Assembly (NCBI GenBank): GCA_001606155.1
Contig: LODT01000051.1
Span: 744,001-808,000, forward strand
Direction: 5' to 3'
From: Tieghemostelium lacteum
Taxonomy: Eukaryota > Evosea > Eumycetozoa > Dictyosteliales > Raperosteliaceae
Length of the DNA: 64,000 nucleotides
Shown here: one piece after another, positions 30,482 through 41,509 of the stretch
How positions within the stretch are numbered: position 1 is the stretch's first letter
Layout: each line of letters opens with the position of its first letter
Position numbers and translations under genes: made by a program
The notes under the pieces: model-generated
Told to the model about the DNA's origin: nothing
Databases searched by the model: none
The model's input: the letters and a program-made list of their open reading frames with translations, nothing else

Positions 30482-33400
30482 TTATTTTGACAACAATTGA
30501 TGTTTTGTTTGGTAAAGTGATTTTGTTTGTGAGATTTCATTGTACAATTTAGTTTTATCATAGAAACCAGTAAATAATTTCTCTTTACCTGATTTAAAGA
30601 TAATTCTAACACCTAGTGGCAAGAATGATGTACCATCTTTACGAACAGTATTAATATCTGACCATAAATACTTTTGACTTGATCCAGTTATAGAATTATG
30701 ATAGTATAAATACTGATCAGATAGTGTTAGTTTACCAACAATTCCATGTTTAAACACTGAATATTCACTGATTATCTTTTCATCTTTTGATAGTGGTTGA
30801 TTGTTTTTAATTGGCTCTGATTTTGGTGATGATTGTTGTGGTTGAACAACTTTATTATCATCAATGTCTTGTTGTTGATCTACAATTTGAATTTTTTCAT
30901 TAAAGTTATGAGCTTGGTTGGAAATGTTTCTGAATGCTCTATCACGTTTTAGTGGTTTGAAAGACCATAGATCATGAGTTCTGTGATCAGCAGTTAGTAT
31001 ATGAATACTATTACTGCCGTTGAATGTGTGTTTTTGGATAGCTGTAATATCTTTGTAGTGAATGAGAACATGGTTTTCATTATAAGATAGATAACTTGAC
31101 CAACAGATATAGTTTTTCAAAACATAGACTTCAGTTGGTACGCCAAATGAACTCTTACATTTGAACTTATCTAATAGTTGTTCAGAACTTGCACCATCAT
31201 CTGGAATGTTAAATCTCTCTTTAATGTGTTTAATCTTGTAGTGGTCTTGAACTGAATTTAGAATCTTTTTGGCATCATTTTCGGATTTCTTGGTGTGAAG
31301 TGACAGTAGAACATGGAACTCTTTAAGATAACTATTGAATGAGTTTTTGGAATTGGATATTGGTAGATTGTATTTCTTTGAGAATTCGTTGGATAGTTTA
31401 ACCAAATCATTGTTGGCATTAAAATCTTTCTTTTCAAAGATTTGTACTAGATCACTACATGGTAACAAGTAGATAGGCAGACGGAAAAATAGATATTCAG
31501 CGGAGGATCTTAGTTGGTCTTGACTAAGTCCTTTACCACTTGCATTAAAGAATTCTTCAATGTACTGATAGATGTTCATAATCAAGGAGAGTTTGTAGTT
31601 TAGTTGACCTGGATGAACATTCTTTTTCAGAGAATTAGGAAATAAAGTTCTTTCGCATTCTTTCCAAATGGTTAACCAAACACCTTTAATGAATTTATTA
31701 AAGGTGGTGGGATAAAGATTGTTACTGAGAATGGATAGTTCATTATTGAGAAATGTGAAGAGAGGGTCAATGAGTTCTTGAATCTTCTCATCTTGGAACT
31801 CAATAGCTGACCATGGATCAGCTTTTGACATTAGCTCTTTAATTGGATCCATCATGATACCCAAACTAATTTTTATCCATTGACCAATTTTACTAATAAC
31901 CAAATCAGTCAGGTATTCGTATCTCTGTTTAGATGCATTGAAAGTCTTTCTGAATTCATCAGAAACCATTCCAGATGGAATTTCATCATTATCTTTAAGT
32001 TTGTCTTCCATTGATGTTACAAATTCATCTAAAAGTACACGAGAATACTCTAAGGAATTTAGCTGAATACAAATGGTATTGGATAGCTGTGAATCAACCT
32101 TTGCTTGTTTTTCTTCTTCTGTTGAGGTTTTACTAGTATTCACATCATTACATTTAATAATCTGGTCAATTAAAGTCTTGAAATACTTGTTGTTCTCTTG
32201 TGATTTGTCAAGGAAAAGGTCTTTTAGTTCAGACAGTACTGAATTCATTACCATATCCAAATACTCTTGATATATCATATCAATAAGACCAATGAAATCA
32301 CTGAGATGATCCTTAAGTGATAGACCTAGAGTTAGAATATGATTTTTACCAATTTCCAAAATGGAAAACAAATCATGTACACTGGCAGAATGTAGGATTT
32401 TGTTTTTCATATCCAATGGTTCCCAAGTTTCACTTTTTACTGATCTTTCAATCCATGATTGGAACTGTACTTTGGATTCTTCTATCCACATGCTAACAAA
32501 TTTATCAAAAATCTTATCAAGGTCCATCTTTTCATCTTTTAGTTCTGCATCTAGATATTCACTTAGAATTCCATTATGAAGTTTTTGAATCTTTTTCAAT
32601 AGTGTAAAAGTCTCCATACAAACTTCAGTCTCTTTTGACAATTGTAATAGAGTTTCTTCTTTTAGAAGTTTGTAATAGGCAACTACAGATTTACTAGACA
32701 ATTCCAGGTCACTAGGGAACAGTGATGAATAGACATCCAAATCACTATTCAATTGTACCTCAACAGAATCATAGATATTCAACAGAGAGACTATATTATC
32801 AAATTCCTTGTCAGTTTTTAGTGCAACTTGTGACTTTTCTTTAACCAATGCATAGAAATATGGGAAGAACTTTTGAATACAATGGTTAAGTTTCAAGACA
32901 ATAGGTTCATTGTTGGTGTAGGTCGAGAATAGAATTTCCACAGTCAATTTCAATAGTTTTCTATTTTCATCAGAGATACCACAAACCTTATTTTCATCAT
33001 CAATAACAGCTGGGAATGTAATGGCATACTTTTGTAGTAGCTTTTTAACCAATACTCTTACACTCTTTTTAGTGGTAATATAGAGTTTCTGTTCTTGGTT
33101 ACTATGTGGATGGTTCTTAACTTCATTATTCAAGAGAAATAGTTGTTTTTTAATTTCTTCTAGTGAATCTTTACTTATGGAGAATATTTGCAAGAGTCTT
33201 TCTAAAGTGGCAGTAAGACGATAAATGGGAGATAGACCAACTCTCTTTTCATAAATTTCAACTAGATCTATAATTTCTATTGGTACTCTGATACCTTCTC
33301 CATCTTCACCAATAAAGTATTTTACAAGACCATGAACACATTCTTTATGATCAGATTGAATGAGACTTTGAATTTCAGGATCATTACAGACATTATTCTG

Positions 33401-34667
33401 ATGATTAAGTATCTCTCTGATAATGGGATAGAATTGAATGTAAATTTCTGAGTTCACCTTACTATTATCCACTCCAGAGGATGTATGTAAAATCGATGAA
33501 AGAATTGACTTTTTCTTCTTTTTAAAGATCAAATGATGACTCTGTTCAATGTCAGCTCTTGGAACAGTATGTTTATACTCATCTAAATGCACCAAAGAAT
33601 GACCAATAAAATCATGTTTAGTTATCATATCTTCATCATAGAGCGAAACTACAATAACATTATCTTCCAATTTCTCAGAATGCATAACAAAGCATTCATT
33701 CCAAACTGGATTTAAATTCTTTTTCTGAACTGTGGTCTTAAAAAGTGATTTTGCATGATAAGGTTTCTCATTTGTGGATGATGAAAATCCAAGACAAACA
33801 TAAGCATCAGTGGACTTTGTTTCGACATCCTTAATTGGTAGATCAGTACCTTTAATTACTTTAAAAATGACAGTTTGGAGATAATGTGGTAACTTTTCAC
33901 CAACAGCCAATAAATCAGTTACCATCTTGAGTTGTGACTGTTTCCATTGTTTAAATGATTCCTGATCTTTAAAATCACCAGCATTAAATATCTTGTCACT
34001 CTCCAATTTCTCTTTTCTAGATTTCAACTCCAATAAATAATATTTACATAGAGCATAAGATCTCTTTTCCAATATCTTATGTTGGTCATCTGTCAATTTA
34101 AAATGTTCTTGAAATACTGACATGGTCTTTCTAATTGAATTTAATGGTTGACTAATCAACAATTCACTTAGAAAATAAGTATAAATTACATTAATCTATT
34201 TATCATAATACTAAATTAATATCAAAATATATAAATAGTTTAATGAAAACACATACATTTGGATTATTGGATATTTGTAATGCTGGAGATTTTGATGTAT
34301 CTGGTGATGTAACTTTTAATGAAACTGTAGCATTATATTCATTTTGAATTAATAGTGACATGAAGCTCTTTGAAGGTACCAATTTATTCATTTCAATAGG
34401 TTTCTGATGTTGTTCATCTTGTTTAGTTGGTAGTTCTGATTTTTTATCTTCATCTTTAATTTGATCTTCTGTTGCAAATTTTGAATGATGATGGTGTTTA
34501 AATAGTGCAGTTGGAGAATCTTCAGCACTATTCATTGAAAAATATGCTGCAAAGTCATGATTGTGCACTACTTTTTTTAAATGATCAAAACCCAATCCAA
34601 GATTTGATACTGAATCACTAACCAATTTAAAATCTAAGACATTAATATTTAGCTTATTAGTATTCAT
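30482..34667 (-). CDS. C2-MUN-GRAM protein (UNC13/BAP3-like vesicle priming factor)
   Basis: Two exons (34257-34667 and 30482-34195), phase 0 junction, 1374 residues. The N-terminal region is unique and polar. A C2 domain lies at about 245-345 (VIFKVIKGTDLPIKDV, NPVWNECFVMHSE, VVSLYDEDMITKHDFIGHS), with Asp residues suited to Ca2+ binding. A long helical MUN/MHD region (about 390-1080) follows, as in UNC13, BAIAP3 and the animal/amoeba Munc13-4-like proteins that open syntaxin for SNARE assembly. Near the C-terminus come two PH/GRAM-like folds: about 1115-1200 (FGVPTEVYVLKNYICWSS, then ILTADHRTHDLWSF) and about 1260-1365 (ISEYSVFKHGIVGKLTLSD). GRAM domains bind lipids. The syntaxin at 10900 is a conceivable partner type, but no link is shown. 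Confidence 0.82.
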
Positions 34668-34819
34668 CTTTTATATCTACGACGATACTTGATTAAACTG
34701 AATTAAAAATATCTCAACAATAAAAAAAAAAAAAAAAAGTAAATCAAAACAAAGATATTTTTGAATTTTCAGATTTTGAGATTTATTTGACAATTTACGA
34801 TTACTTTTTTGATTGTTGG

Positions 34820-36502
34820 TTATTTTTTATTTTTAGCACTCGATAGAAATTCATTCATACCAAATGGATCAGAAGTACTGGGATTTGTACTGGTGCTTGT
34901 ATTGTTAAATCTCTTATTTGCCAGAATATCATCAACAGATGAGAAATCATCATTTTTGTTGACTCTAGGTCTATAAATTGAATTTGCAGATGGGTTATTA
35001 TTAAATAAAGGTTTACTATATACATTATATGCTTCATCATCACCAAAACCAGATGATAATGATTCAGATTGATTGAATAGACGTTGATCGTAAACTGAAT
35101 CTTCAGTACGTCTTGCACCACCCATTGCACCTCCTAATGCAATCTTTTCACTTATATCTCTATCTTGGTCTCTGGTAGTCTTTGATTTCTTTGTAGTCTC
35201 TAATCTATATTTTCTTTCTCTTTCACGTTTTTTCTCTAATCTTAATCTATCCCTTTTCTCTTTTTCATATTTATCATTATTACTATTGTTATCATCTCTT
35301 TCAGAATCACTATTATCGGAATCACTACTATCAGAATCACTACTATCGCTACTACTACTATCAGAACTTTCATCTCTAATACGTTTACGATCATCTCTAT
35401 CATCATTACGGTGTTGTTGTTGTTGTCTACTATTACTATTATTATTTGAAATACCAGAACGTTCTAATCTAACATCTTCAGCAAGTTTTCTCATCATTTC
35501 TTGTTTCTTTTCTTTTTCTTTTAGTAATAAATTCTTTTCAAGTTCAGCACGAGCTGCAACTTCTTCACGAGCTTGTTGCTCAGATATATAAAGTGCTTGA
35601 GAGAATTGAGCAAATTTATCATTGATTTCAACTTGTTGTAGACCTCTACCATCTGCATTCAGACGTTTATCAAGTGCAATGGCATAACCATTCTTATTAA
35701 CCCAATTGGATACACAAGGTGGTATATCCCATTCTTTCTTTTCCTGTGCTGTAAGTTTCTTTGGAGGACTATGCATTACAGTTGGTGGAGGTGACCCTGA
35801 TACCTGCACCTTTTTCTTTATTCTATGTTTAGGAGGTTCCAAAGGATCATGTTGCACCTCTACCATTCTAATAACTTTACTACCGTCTTTACCTGTCGAT
35901 GATGTATAGTTTACATAGGAAACCACTGATTTTCCTTCAATATTCTGTCCAGTCTGATTAGACTTAATCTTTTGTCCAATAATCTTTTCTAAAGCGTTTT
36001 TTGTACGATCTTGAGTCTCTTTTAACTCTTCTTCATCTGGTCTTTGTAACTGTTGTTCTGTAAAGTTTTTAGGTAATAAATCCGAATATTGACTATTAAT
36101 CAATGCCTTTGAACCACCTTGCATTCCTCCACTCAATATCATCTCATGTTTTACACGTCCTGTTGAATCAGTTTGTATTGGTACCAATGCTTTCTGACTC
36201 CCAGTAGACTGGCTTATACCAACACCCTTCTTACCCATATTCAATGGATATTGTGTCATATGAATCTCTGGAAATGCACCACCATCTCCAAAATCCTCTA
36301 TATTTTTTGGTTGATATCCTTTTCTTTTACCATATGGTGGTATAACCTTTTTAATTTCAATCTTTGGTTCGTTTACTTTCTTTTGTTGTTGTTGTTGTTG
36401 TTCATTTCCTATATGTAGTTTATAATATTCCTCTTCCTCTTTAATACCTTGATTATTATATGTATTTTTAGGTTGAGGTAATAAACTCTCTAAACTAGTC
36501 AT
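34820..36502 (-). CDS. snwA: SNW domain protein (SNW1/SKIP/Prp45), splicing and transcription co-regulator
   Basis: Core spliceosome (NineTeen-related/B-act) component of 560 residues, also a transcription co-regulator in animals. The first ATG is at 36502. The N-terminal region contains PPYGKRKGYQP and DFGDGGAFPEIHMTQYPLNMG, both family hallmarks. The SNW domain core reads IPPCVSNWVNKNGYAIALDKRL followed by ADGRGLQ, with KFAQFSQALYISEQQAREEV and a charged coiled coil. The C-terminal third is rich in Ser/Asp and Lys/Arg/Glu, then IALGGAMGGARRTEDSVYDQRLFNQ, FGDDEAYNVYSKPLF and SVYRPR-like IYRPR, all conserved in SNW1. No introns. Divergent from the calmodulin-like gene at 36755. Confidence 0.95.
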   Translation of the reverse strand: MTSLESLLPQPKNTYNNQGIKEEEEYYKLHIGNEQQQQQQKKVNEPKIEIKKVIPPYGKRKGYQPKNIEDFGDGGAFPEIHMTQYPLNMGKKGVGISQSTGSQKALVPIQTDSTGRVKHEMILSGGMQGGSKALINSQYSDLLPKNFTEQQLQRPDEEELKETQDRTKNALEKIIGQKIKSNQTGQNIEGKSVVSYVNYTSSTGKDGSKVIRMVEVQHDPLEPPKHRIKKKVQVSGSPPPTVMHSPPKKLTAQEKKEWDIPPCVSNWVNKNGYAIALDKRLNADGRGLQQVEINDKFAQFSQALYISEQQAREEVAARAELEKNLLLKEKEKKQEMMRKLAEDVRLERSGISNNNSNSRQQQQHRNDDRDDRKRIRDESSDSSSSDSSDSDSSDSDNSDSERDDNNSNNDKYEKEKRDRLRLEKKRERERKYRLETTKKSKTTRDQDRDISEKIALGGAMGGARRTEDSVYDQRLFNQSESLSSGFGDDEAYNVYSKPLFNNNPSANSIYRPRVNKNDDFSSVDDILANKRFNNTSTSTNPSTSDPFGMNEFLSSAKNKK

Positions 36503-36754
36503 TTCCAAAGTTATATATAACTTTTAATCGTTGTGAAATTTGAGGAAAATCAAAAAATAAAAAAAATTAAAAAAAAAAAAATTATTATTGAAATTTATTC
36601 CAATTACTTGTTTTTCAATGATTAGTTTAAATAAATAAAATATATTTATTATTTGTACATAATAAATTAAACACTATCGCCAAAGATTTTTTATTTTTTT
36701 TTTTATTTTTTTTTTTTATTAATTCATATTGCTTGATCTAATCTCAGATAAGAA

Positions 36755-37265
36755 ATGGTAGATATACATTGATTTTAGTGTATCTCAATATCGGAATATT
36801 AATTTCATAAAATCTATAAAGGCCAAAGAAGATAACAATACATTGTATAAAGATGCATTCAACTATTACGATAAACAAAAGAATGGTAAAATTTCAGTTC
36901 AGGATTTAGGTACTGTCATGAGATCAGCCGGTGCCAATCCAACTCAAGCTGAATTAAAGGATATAATCAAAGAAGTAGATGATGGTAGTGGTTTTGTAGA
37001 CTATCCAAAATTCACACAACTAATGACTAGAAAATTCAAATATTCAGACACTGATGCAGATATTAAACAATCCTTCAAAGTATTCGATAAAAAAGGTAAC
37101 GGATATGCTAATGTTCAAGAACTCAAACACACTCTCACCTCTGTCGGTGAAAAACTCACAAAAGAGGAATTTGATACTATGTTAAAAGATGCTAAAATTG
37201 TAGATGGTCAAATTCAAGTAGATGAATTTATAAGAATAATTAGAGCATCAAAATCCTTTAACTAA
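36755..37265 (+). CDS. Calmodulin-like EF-hand protein, probable myosin light chain
   Basis: Two exons: exon 1 (36755-36757) holds only the ATG, and exon 2 is 36822-37265, giving 148 residues. An ATG-only first exon is a recurrent layout in calmodulin-family genes. Four EF-hand-like units are present in two lobes, but the loops are degenerate: loop 1 DKQKNGKISVQD lacks the usual Glu at position 12; loop 2 is shortened (DDGSGFVDYPKF); loop 3 (DKKGNGYANVQE) is nearest to canonical; loop 4 (AKIVDGQIQVDE) has lost most ligands. This is the pattern of essential or regulatory light chains that bind IQ motifs without calcium. The specific myosin partner is not known. Confidence 0.78.
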
Positions 37266-37502
37266 AAGAGTTCTCTATAAATATATATTATAATTCCTAT
37301 AATCTCTCTATCCACAGGTATCCATTGTATTAATAAATTAGACACATAATTTGAAAACATAAAAAAACACATGTTATTATAATTTAATGTTTGGAATTGA
37401 TATAGTATTTGTCTATATCAATTTACTTATTATGGTAATCTAATTTTATGATATAATTAGCTGTGAAGAGGAATTTGATATTCTATATTATATGAAGAGT
37501 GT

Positions 37503-37859
37503 TTATGCTTCTAGTACCATACAAGATGTAATGTGTTTGAGAGGAACTATAACAGCACCTAAATCTTTTTTAACTGTATTTGGTACTGCATCTGGATTAT
37601 TGGAATCCTTATTTAATGTAATCTCTTCTTGAGTAGCTGCAAGTAAAAGGTTTTGTTGTTTATCAAAACAAACTAATCTTCCTTTTAACAATCTATTTCC
37701 ATTTACAATAATTTTCATTTCCTTATCAAGTAATGATCTAACTTGACCCACATACTCACTATCATTCTATTTGTTTGGTTAATATTAAAATCTAATTTAT
37801 TCATTGAAAAAACCCAAGGTGGGTGAATTGTCAAATATACTGACTATCAGTGTTGTCAT
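37503..37859 (-). CDS. naa38: Sm-like protein, NAA38/LSMD1 (NatC auxiliary subunit) candidate
   Basis: LSm fold protein of about 92 residues. Main exon 37503-37766. It is open but has no ATG, so a 5' exon is needed. A phase-0 exon at 37845-37859 (MTTLI, donor GTCAGT) fits but is tentative. The Sm1 motif is VRSLLDKEMKIIVNGNRLLKGRLVCFDKQQNLLL with an Sm2-like GAVIVPLKHITSCMV. The VP-x-x-HI ending and the lead-in LLDKEM match NAA38/LSMD1, which stabilises the NatC N-terminal acetyltransferase, better than LSm1-8, whose Sm2 has the RG motif absent here. An LSm-family role in RNA binding cannot be fully excluded. Confidence 0.72.
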
Positions 37860-38176
37860 TTTAGCCCTGAAATTATTTTTTTTGAAAATGAAAAAATTAG
37901 TTTGTAAATTCTTTTCAAAGTTTCATATACAATTTTAATTATTATAGAAAATCAAATGAACTTTAAAAACTCGATATAGTGAAATTTAGTTTGGTTCATA
38001 TATTCCGAGAACCGATGAAAGATTCAAAGTTTTTTTTGGATTTTTTATTAAAAAGAATTTTTTTTTTAAATTTTTTCTCTTTTTGTTCATGAATAACTGT
38101 GACTTGTTACAGTATCATTTTTAAAACATATAAAATACTTTTTTACATTTAGACATTATATCAGTAGAGAGAGATA
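37860..38176. other. Divergent intergenic region, NAA38 / SUV39
   Basis: About 317 bases, AT-rich, with oligo(T) and oligo(A) tracts and TTTTTTTAAATTTTTT-like runs near 38060-38080. No coding exon or RNA gene seen; likely both promoters. Confidence 0.5.
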
Positions 38177-38989
38177 ATGGAGAGCCTTATCCGATCCTCT
38201 CACAATTTTGAATTGGATGATGACGAGGATGAGGATTACAAAACCGCACAGACAACATCTTGGGAAGAATACTTTAAAACCACTAGAAACTACTCCCAAT
38301 CTCTCAACAAACAATCATCCCAGCAAAACCAAAAATATACGAATGGAAATGGAACCTCTCACATTGATTCTATCAATATTGACAGTGATCTATCAGACTC
38401 AGAAAGTAAAAGGACGGTTCCTCGTAATCATAGTAATCATAGTAATCATAGTAATAATAGTAATAATAGTAATAATAACCACAAAACCAATAGCAATATC
38501 CAACCCAAAAACAACCTAAACAGCATTCAAAACAAATCTAAACCAAATATGAATAATAATGTTAGTTCAGCAAACAACATCGTTGTGGATCTAGATATTG
38601 AAATGGGAGATGTTCAAGATTATAGCAACAATGTACCCTATAGTTTATATAAACCCAATAATAATGGTAAACCTAGAAAAATCTTTACATACGATTACGA
38701 TGATAGTCCAACTTTAAATTTTAGTTTATCTGATATATCAAAGAAAATTGTTAAATCACCTGCAAAATCTAAAAGACTATTAGAACTAGAGGATGATGAG
38801 AATAATATCGATTTGAAAAAATATAAACCAACCGAAAACACCCAACATAATAACAATACGAACAATAATAGTAATCAAAATATTCAAAATAATAATAATA
38901 TTCCTATTTTAAAACAAAAGTTTAACTTTAACACTGATATTAGCAATAGCTCTATCAATACTAATACCAATAATAACAATATTGTTCCA

Positions 38990-39025
<36 letters not shown>

Positions 39026-41261
39026 TTAAAAGAAGGTGGACAAGAACAAATAAAAAGTACACGAACCGCCAGAAAAAAAACAATAACAAAAAATCCTTCA
39101 AATGAGATGAATATAGATAACCCAGAGATTAATAAAAATATCTCAATACCAACACCAATAGACACAACATCCACTTCAACAACAACAACGACTACTGCAA
39201 ATAATAATAATAATATGCCTAAAGTAAAACCTTTTGAGCATCTTAGAGAATCATTTAAATCAAAAATGTATGTTTTTACTCTATAGTTTTAGATTGAAAT
39301 ATTAACTATTAACTATTTTATGCTCTAGATTTGCATATTTTACTAAGACATTAAAGATTAATGACATTAAGAATTTTACAGAAAAAATTGAACAATTAGT
39401 TTATCAACGTTCTACAACTACTGGTGAATATATAGAGGGAATAGTTGAGATTTATGATAGTGTTTTGAAACAACCTCTACTATATAATGGTTTTACAGGT
39501 ACTGTTACCACTGATGATGAGATTGAGTCACACATTGAAGAACTGTTTTTACGATCTATTAGAGGTTTGAAAAAGAACTTTGATGATATAAAACTAAAAT
39601 TGGAAAAGAATTTTTATAAGGACAAGTGGAGACAGTTTAGATTAATTAGTGATAAACCATCTAAACCCACTGAAAATGAACTCAAATTAGCAAGTAAATT
39701 TTATAATCTCTCCTATAACAGCTCTTCTACCATACACAATGCCATCATTGTCAGTCTCTCATTTATACAACATAGAACAATTGAATTTGTTCAAGAGTAT
39801 TACTATAATATACAACTACAACAACATCAACAACAACCACCATCACAACAACTACCACAACCTGAACTCTCTAAATACCTCCAAACTCTCTTACCCACTG
39901 ATACTGATATTGGTATTGATAGTGACAATTTCTACAATGACATAGAAAAACTGAAAAAACTTCGTGATCATCTTCAACGTCAATGGTTAAAAAAATTTGT
40001 ATATAATAACCAACCACCAAACATTGAATTTAATCAACCTACCATTAAACTTTTTCAATCGGATGATCACAATGGCTCTGACAATAATAATAATGATAAT
40101 ATTAATTCTAATATAGTTGAAAAAGTAAACAAAGATGTTAAAAAGCAAAAAACCACCACCACTACTATTGCTCCCAAAGAAAAATCTTCTACGAAAGAAA
40201 CAGCTAATACCACAAAAGAAAAAGCTACAAAAACTAGTTGTACAAAAGAAAAATCCAGTAATACAACAGAAAAACCTATTTCTAAAACAAAAGTTGCAAC
40301 CAAAGAAAAGGATAGTAGTAAAGAAAAAAGTAGTAAATTTAGTAAATATAATAGTGATGAATTTGAAAGTAGAGAAATTACAATTAAAATTGAAGAAATG
40401 AAATCGATTGTAAAACCACCTGTTGGTGTAATGAAATGGGATGATATAGCAAGAGGGCTATTATCTTATCCATTAAGTGCAGTAAATGAAGTTGATTCAT
40501 CTGTATTCCAACAAAGCTTTGATTGGATTAGTCAGAGTTTTATCAGTGGTAAGGATATCCCAGAGCCAGATCCAACATTTGTGTATGGATGTAGTTGTGA
40601 AGGTGATTGTATGAGTCAAAAGAACAAGAATTGCTCATGTCTCGAAGGGAAGAAGTACTATGATGATGATGGTCGACTTTTGGAACCACACCTTTTGGAT
40701 GTGATTTACGAATGTCAACCAGGATGCAGATGTGGTCCTGAATGTAAGACACGTGTCATTCAAAAAGGGTACCAATACCCAGTTCAGTTGTTTAGAACCG
40801 TTGGTAAAGGGTGGGGTTTAAGAGCACTCCAAGAGATTCCAGCGTTTACATTTGTTTGTGAATACGTTGGCGAAATTATCTCTTCAAAGGAGGCTGAAAT
40901 TCGTGGTAGAGAATATGATAAAGTTGGTCTATCCTATCTCTTTGATTTGGATTTTGACAATCGACAAACTGATTTCACTATTGATGCTACCTACTATGGA
41001 AATGAATCTAGATTTCTCAATCACTCTTGTGATCCAAATCTTCAGATTTACAAGTTTATAGCTCATCTCGATACCAGAATGCCAAGGTTGGCTTTCTTTA
41101 GTAAACGTCTAATCAAAGAGAACGAAGAACTTACATTTGACTACAAATACGAATTACCTGAGATTATTAAAAAAGTTAAAGATGGTATTCAATGTAACTG
41201 TGGAGCTACAAATTGTAAAAAATGGCTATGGATATCTGGTAGTAAAGCCACAAAGAAATAA
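38177..41261 (+). CDS. suvA: SUV39-type histone H3K9 methyltransferase
   Basis: Two exons (38177-39267 and 39329-41261) give 1007 residues. The N-terminal 750 residues are mostly disordered, Asn/Ser/Lys-rich, with acidic patches; I do not see a convincing chromodomain. The C-terminus carries the full catalytic module: a pre-SET zinc cluster (about 784-844: YGCSCEGDC, CSC, CQPGCRCGPEC), SET (about 849-974: GKGWGLRA, EYVGE, NHSCDPN at 928-934, FDYKYEL) and a post-SET (CNCGATNC, about 986-993). This order defines the SUV39/Clr4/G9a class that methylates H3 lysine 9 to build heterochromatin. Absence of a visible chromodomain leaves recruitment open. Poly-Asn (39000-39025) comes from AAT repeats. 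Confidence 0.93.
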
Positions 41262-41509
41262 TAAATTTTATTATATATATAATGTGGTGGAAGTATTTCT
41301 TTAAAATATATTTATCTCTTTTTAGTAGTATTTTTTTTTAGAACTTTAGTTTTTACTTGTGGTACTGCAGTATGAAGATATTTTTTTTTACTTTTAAAAT
41401 TTGTTAATCTAGATTTCATGTTCATTGAAAAATAAAAATATTTATGAAGATTGGTTTTAGCTTGTTTATAATTTTTTTTTACTAAATCAAATACTTTATT
41501 TGAAACAAT

